Shown: piece by piece, positions 61,013-64,000 of the stretch
How positions within the stretch are numbered: position 1 is the stretch's first letter
Layout: every line of letters starts with the position of its first letter
Assembly: GCA_028564705.1 (NCBI GenBank)
Contig: JAPXFQ010002153.1
Span: 372,001-436,000, forward strand
Direction of reading: 5' to 3'
DNA from: Apricaphanius iberus
Taxonomy: Eukaryota > Chordata > Actinopteri > Cyprinodontiformes > Aphaniidae
Length of the DNA stretch: 64,000 nucleotides
The notes under the pieces: generated by a model
The model's database searches: none
What the model saw: the letters and a program-made list of their open reading frames with translations, nothing else
Told to the model about the DNA's origin: nothing
Made by a program: the position numbers and the translations under genes

Positions 61013-62450
61013 AGTAGCATTTCTTTCTTTTGCATTTGTGTTTCCCCATTACCAGGAAATCGCAAAGGTATTCCAACAAATCTTTGCATTGCTCTCTCAG
61101 AATTAACAACAAGCAGCTAATCTATCTAAAACAAGTTTGAATGGACAGACACCAGAAAACGCAATTGAGGCTTAAAAATATACAGTTGCTGGTTGCAACA
61201 CAAAACTTATTGTCGTTGAAAACCTAACAATAAACGTCGTTTTATTGGCATGCGAACCCCACTTTCCCGTAGCCGTAAATATGATTGACTAGTTAAACCC
61301 TGTTTTCATCAAAGTCACATATTCTGAATTGTAAATTAGGCTGAAATCCTCCTATGGTTTTCCATGTCTGAGGTGCATCAGTTGATGGAGTCTGAAACAG
61401 TAATTGAAAGTTGGCCAAAAACAAATGGCCCTGTTGCCCCCATCGTAAAGCACCGTCTTTGCTTTAGTTCCTAATCTATATACTATCTTGACTGTATACA
61501 TTTTTTTTTTGCCTAATAAGTGACGACTGATGCTTCGACGTGAACACTGCGGATAACTCTGTCCACCACAGACCAGAATCAAGCTGGAAGGCTGAGGATA
61601 AGTAACAAGCTGCAGATATGGTAAAACCAAATTAGGTGGTGTATGTGGGCACACACAGTCAGTAGCTTTGTTCTTGTGCTCAGGTGGGCATCAATTGTTA
61701 ATTTGACAACATCACAGATCTTTTTGGAGATCAGTTTACAGGTTGGATATGGAAAATGAGCATAATAGCGACATCTAATTTATCTAGATTGTAGTTACAA
61801 CAATAAAAACATAATTCCAGCTGTTGGGTTGCCTGGTTCGATGCCAATACGCCCAGTGACCAACATGAACTGTGTCCAGTGAGGAACGTATTTTGAAGAG
61901 TTTAACTGACGGCTAATGATAGCAAAATTAGGTAGTGAGATAGCTTACTGATCCTTACTGATCCTTACTGAAAGTCGCAGTTTCTATTTGTGTTTGATGC
62001 TGTGGAAATGCTTTATGGGGGTTCATCTACTGTAGACTTTACCTAAAACTACTCTAGTTTCTGTCCTTCTGCGGTCACTACTCTCCTGAGATGGACAACA
62101 ATATGGCCGGGTCTCTGAAGCAGCTGCTTGACTTAAGATTCCACCATTCTTCCCGGTACCAGCCGATCTGTGCAGAACATACACAGTAGTTGGATCATAG
62201 CGACTGTATCTGTCAACCTACAACTCGCACCCCCTACTGGCTGCGTGTTATCTCAAGGCCTGTGGTATATTTGGTGACATTAATTGAATTATAATAATGA
62301 TTTCAAAGGAAAAGTAGTGGCAAGGTTGCGTTTTCTTTATTTTCATTACTATATTGTAGATTCACAATTAAGGGCACCAAAACTATAAATGAACACATAA
62401 TGTATGGAATTACTGTATGTACTTAAACAAAAACGGTGAAATAACTGAAT
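61013..62450. other. Upstream or intronic DNA, unassigned
   Basis: Nothing recognised apart from a short tandem TGATCCTTACTGATCCTTACT at ~61949-61971. Confidence 0.35.
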
Positions 62451-62459
62451 GCATGTTAT

Positions 62460-62695
62460 ATTTTAGATTCCTCAAAGTAGCCACCCTTTGCTCTGATTAC
62501 TGCTTTGCATTCTCTTGAACTTCAAGAGGTAGTCACCCGAAATGGTTTTCCAACAGTCTTGAAGGAGTTCCCAGAGATGCTTAGTACTTGTTGGCCCTTT
62601 TGCCTTCACTCTGCGGTTCAGCTCACCCCAAATCATCTCGACTGGGTTCAGGTCCGGTGACTTTGGAGGCCAGGTTATTTCACACTTTTTTGAGC
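62460..62695 (-). pseudogene. Tc1-family transposase C-terminal fragment
   Basis: The minus strand reads CEITWPPKSPDLNPVEMIWG then ELNRRVKAKGPTSTKHLWEL and SNQSKGWLL, the WP..SPDLNP.E..W C-terminal block of Tc1 transposases with the catalytic Glu. The 5' side is lost at ~62690, where a different repeat tail begins. Confidence 0.85.
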
Positions 62696-62820
62696 TCTGC
62701 ATCGGGGTATGAATGTGTGCGTGTTTCAGAGTGCGAATGGATGAATGCGGCACCCATGTAAAGGGCTTTGAGTGGTCAGAATGACTAGAAAAGTGCTATA
62801 TAAGTTCAGTCCATTTCCTT
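62696..62820 (+). repeat. LINE/SINE-like 3' tail
   Basis: CACCCATGTAAAGGGCTTTG then AGTGGTCAGAATGACTAGAA and AAGTGCTATATAAGTTCAGT. This GTAAAGCGCTTTGAGTGGTC..GCTATATAA..CAGTCCATT string is a common teleost retrotransposon 3' end. It abuts the Tc1 fragment directly. Confidence 0.55.
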
Positions 62821-64000
62821 ATTTTTTTCATGCTGTTTTTCACCAAAAAACGATCATCAAGCAACAAATGAGAACATCACAAACACTTCCCATCAGGATC
62901 GGGTTGACTTTACATCCAGTCGGGGGAGTTAAGAGTGGCATTTACAGAGCTGCCCTGGAGAAAACAAGAGAGTACTGCTAAGAACATGTCCGCCCCATTT
63001 AGTACAAAACCGGTTTTCTGGTGACTACCTAAGCTTGACTTGAATGTTTGTGAAGGTGAAACACGAGCTGCAAAGCAAACTAGAAAATTGACAGCTCAGA
63101 ACTGACACTGTTTGGTGGTTTGCAAAGTAACTAAAAAAAAAAAAATCTGACCTCATTACTAAACCTACAATAAGTTTATAGAGTATTTCAACCATGAATG
63201 TAAATTCAAGGAAAAGATATCATCCAAAATGATATTTTTTTTAAACCACAGTGACCACAAATACAGGCTCCAGGGAAGAAAAGACCATCCTGTTGGCTGA
63301 ATCTGCTTATTGGTATCTTATAGTTTGTATAGTAGATATAGTTTGCTTATCAAACCTCCATCTTTTTTTTCCCATGACAGACTGCAGGCAAACCAGACAC
63401 TAGCACATAGTTTCAGGCATAGAAACTACATGCTGCCACACCAGTTCTCATTCGGAGAACTTTCTGCAGCTACATGTCACACAAACTGAAGTTGTGTTAG
63501 ATGCCGAAAAAAAAAGAAAAAAAAGGGGAAATGAGACTGAGCGTGAGTGAATCCAGCGAGCGGAAATACTGCAGCCAGAGACCAGTCGGGCGCTTTCTGC
63601 AACTTTGACAAAGAGACAACCGTGTTGTTCCCCCATCTTTTTTTATTTTATAAGCTACAGGAGATATTTTTGACACCGGAGACAAATGGCTGGATTACAA
63701 AAGGAACATAACATGGAGAAGAAAAAAAAAGAAGAAGATCTGTTAAGCTTTAGCTGCTTTGAAACGTTTCAAAAGGTTCTCAAAATTCTCAAAAATGTTT
63801 AAAATTAAAGATCTGTCAGAGAGTGGTTAGGATTCATGTGTCTGCTTGGAGAACAGATTGGTAGTCGAGTCGAAAAGGAAATGAATGCATCCCCTAATGC
63901 CGAGTATGTGTGCGCGTATGTGTGGCCTGCATGCTAAACACATAGCTGATCGTTGCCATCACTGCATCCTCTTGTGTCCAACTACAGGGCACAAAGGGCA
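62821..64000. other. Right edge of window, nothing recognised
   Basis: AT-rich with poly-A/T runs. I looked on the minus strand for a short exon ending FVENFW before a donor, as expected for the fcho2 first coding exon, and found none. Confidence 0.35.

Overview
This is animal nuclear DNA, most likely from a ray-finned (teleost) fish. It is AT-rich and intron-dominated. It is packed with Tc1/mariner elements, hAT-type MITEs with 8-bp target duplications, and truncated RTE- and L2/CR1-type LINEs, a mix typical of teleosts. No bacterial genes, operons, CRISPR arrays or viral genes were seen. The species cannot be named from this window.

One host gene is supported: fcho2 (F-BAR domain only protein 2, an early clathrin-coated-pit organiser), on the minus strand. 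I assembled 20 internal coding exons from 45292 down to 2957. Their reading phases all agree, giving 2182 bp, or 727 codons plus one base. The exon for the first ~11 residues was not found and may lie beyond 64000. The C-terminal mu-homology domain (muHD) lies below position 1. Exons v1-v7 encode the F-BAR domain. v8-v10 carry a conserved acidic/basic segment, v11-v16 the acidic and serine-rich linker with the conserved DLL..LDPL motif, v17 a large linker exon, v18-v19 proline- and serine-rich linker, and v20 a small symmetric linker exon.

Layout in rising coordinates: 1-2956, intron with an RTE-type LINE fragment (~675-1720). 2957-5342, linker exons v20-v17. 5343-10713, long intron with little recognisable. 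10714-20753, exons v16-v8 separated by introns with Tc1 and hAT debris and a (TA)30 palindrome. 20754-26257, intron with a hAT-like element and Tc1 fragments. 26258-26354, v7. 26355-35252, intron with an L2-type LINE and several transposon relics. 35253-45292, F-BAR exons v6-v1, with a long terminal-inverted-repeat element in the intron between v4 and v3. 45293-64000, 5' intron or upstream DNA with two long-TIR Tc1 elements, each inserted in an older repeat, plus an internally deleted Tc1 and an internally deleted LINE.

The most notable host feature is a 107-bp intron between v12 and v13. It has textbook minor-spliceosome (U12) AT-AC signals, and a conventional GT-AG pair that would also keep the frame overlaps it. 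Also worth attention are the 507-bp linker exon with a WxxF-acidic motif, the run of very short or symmetric linker exons, and the nested transposons.
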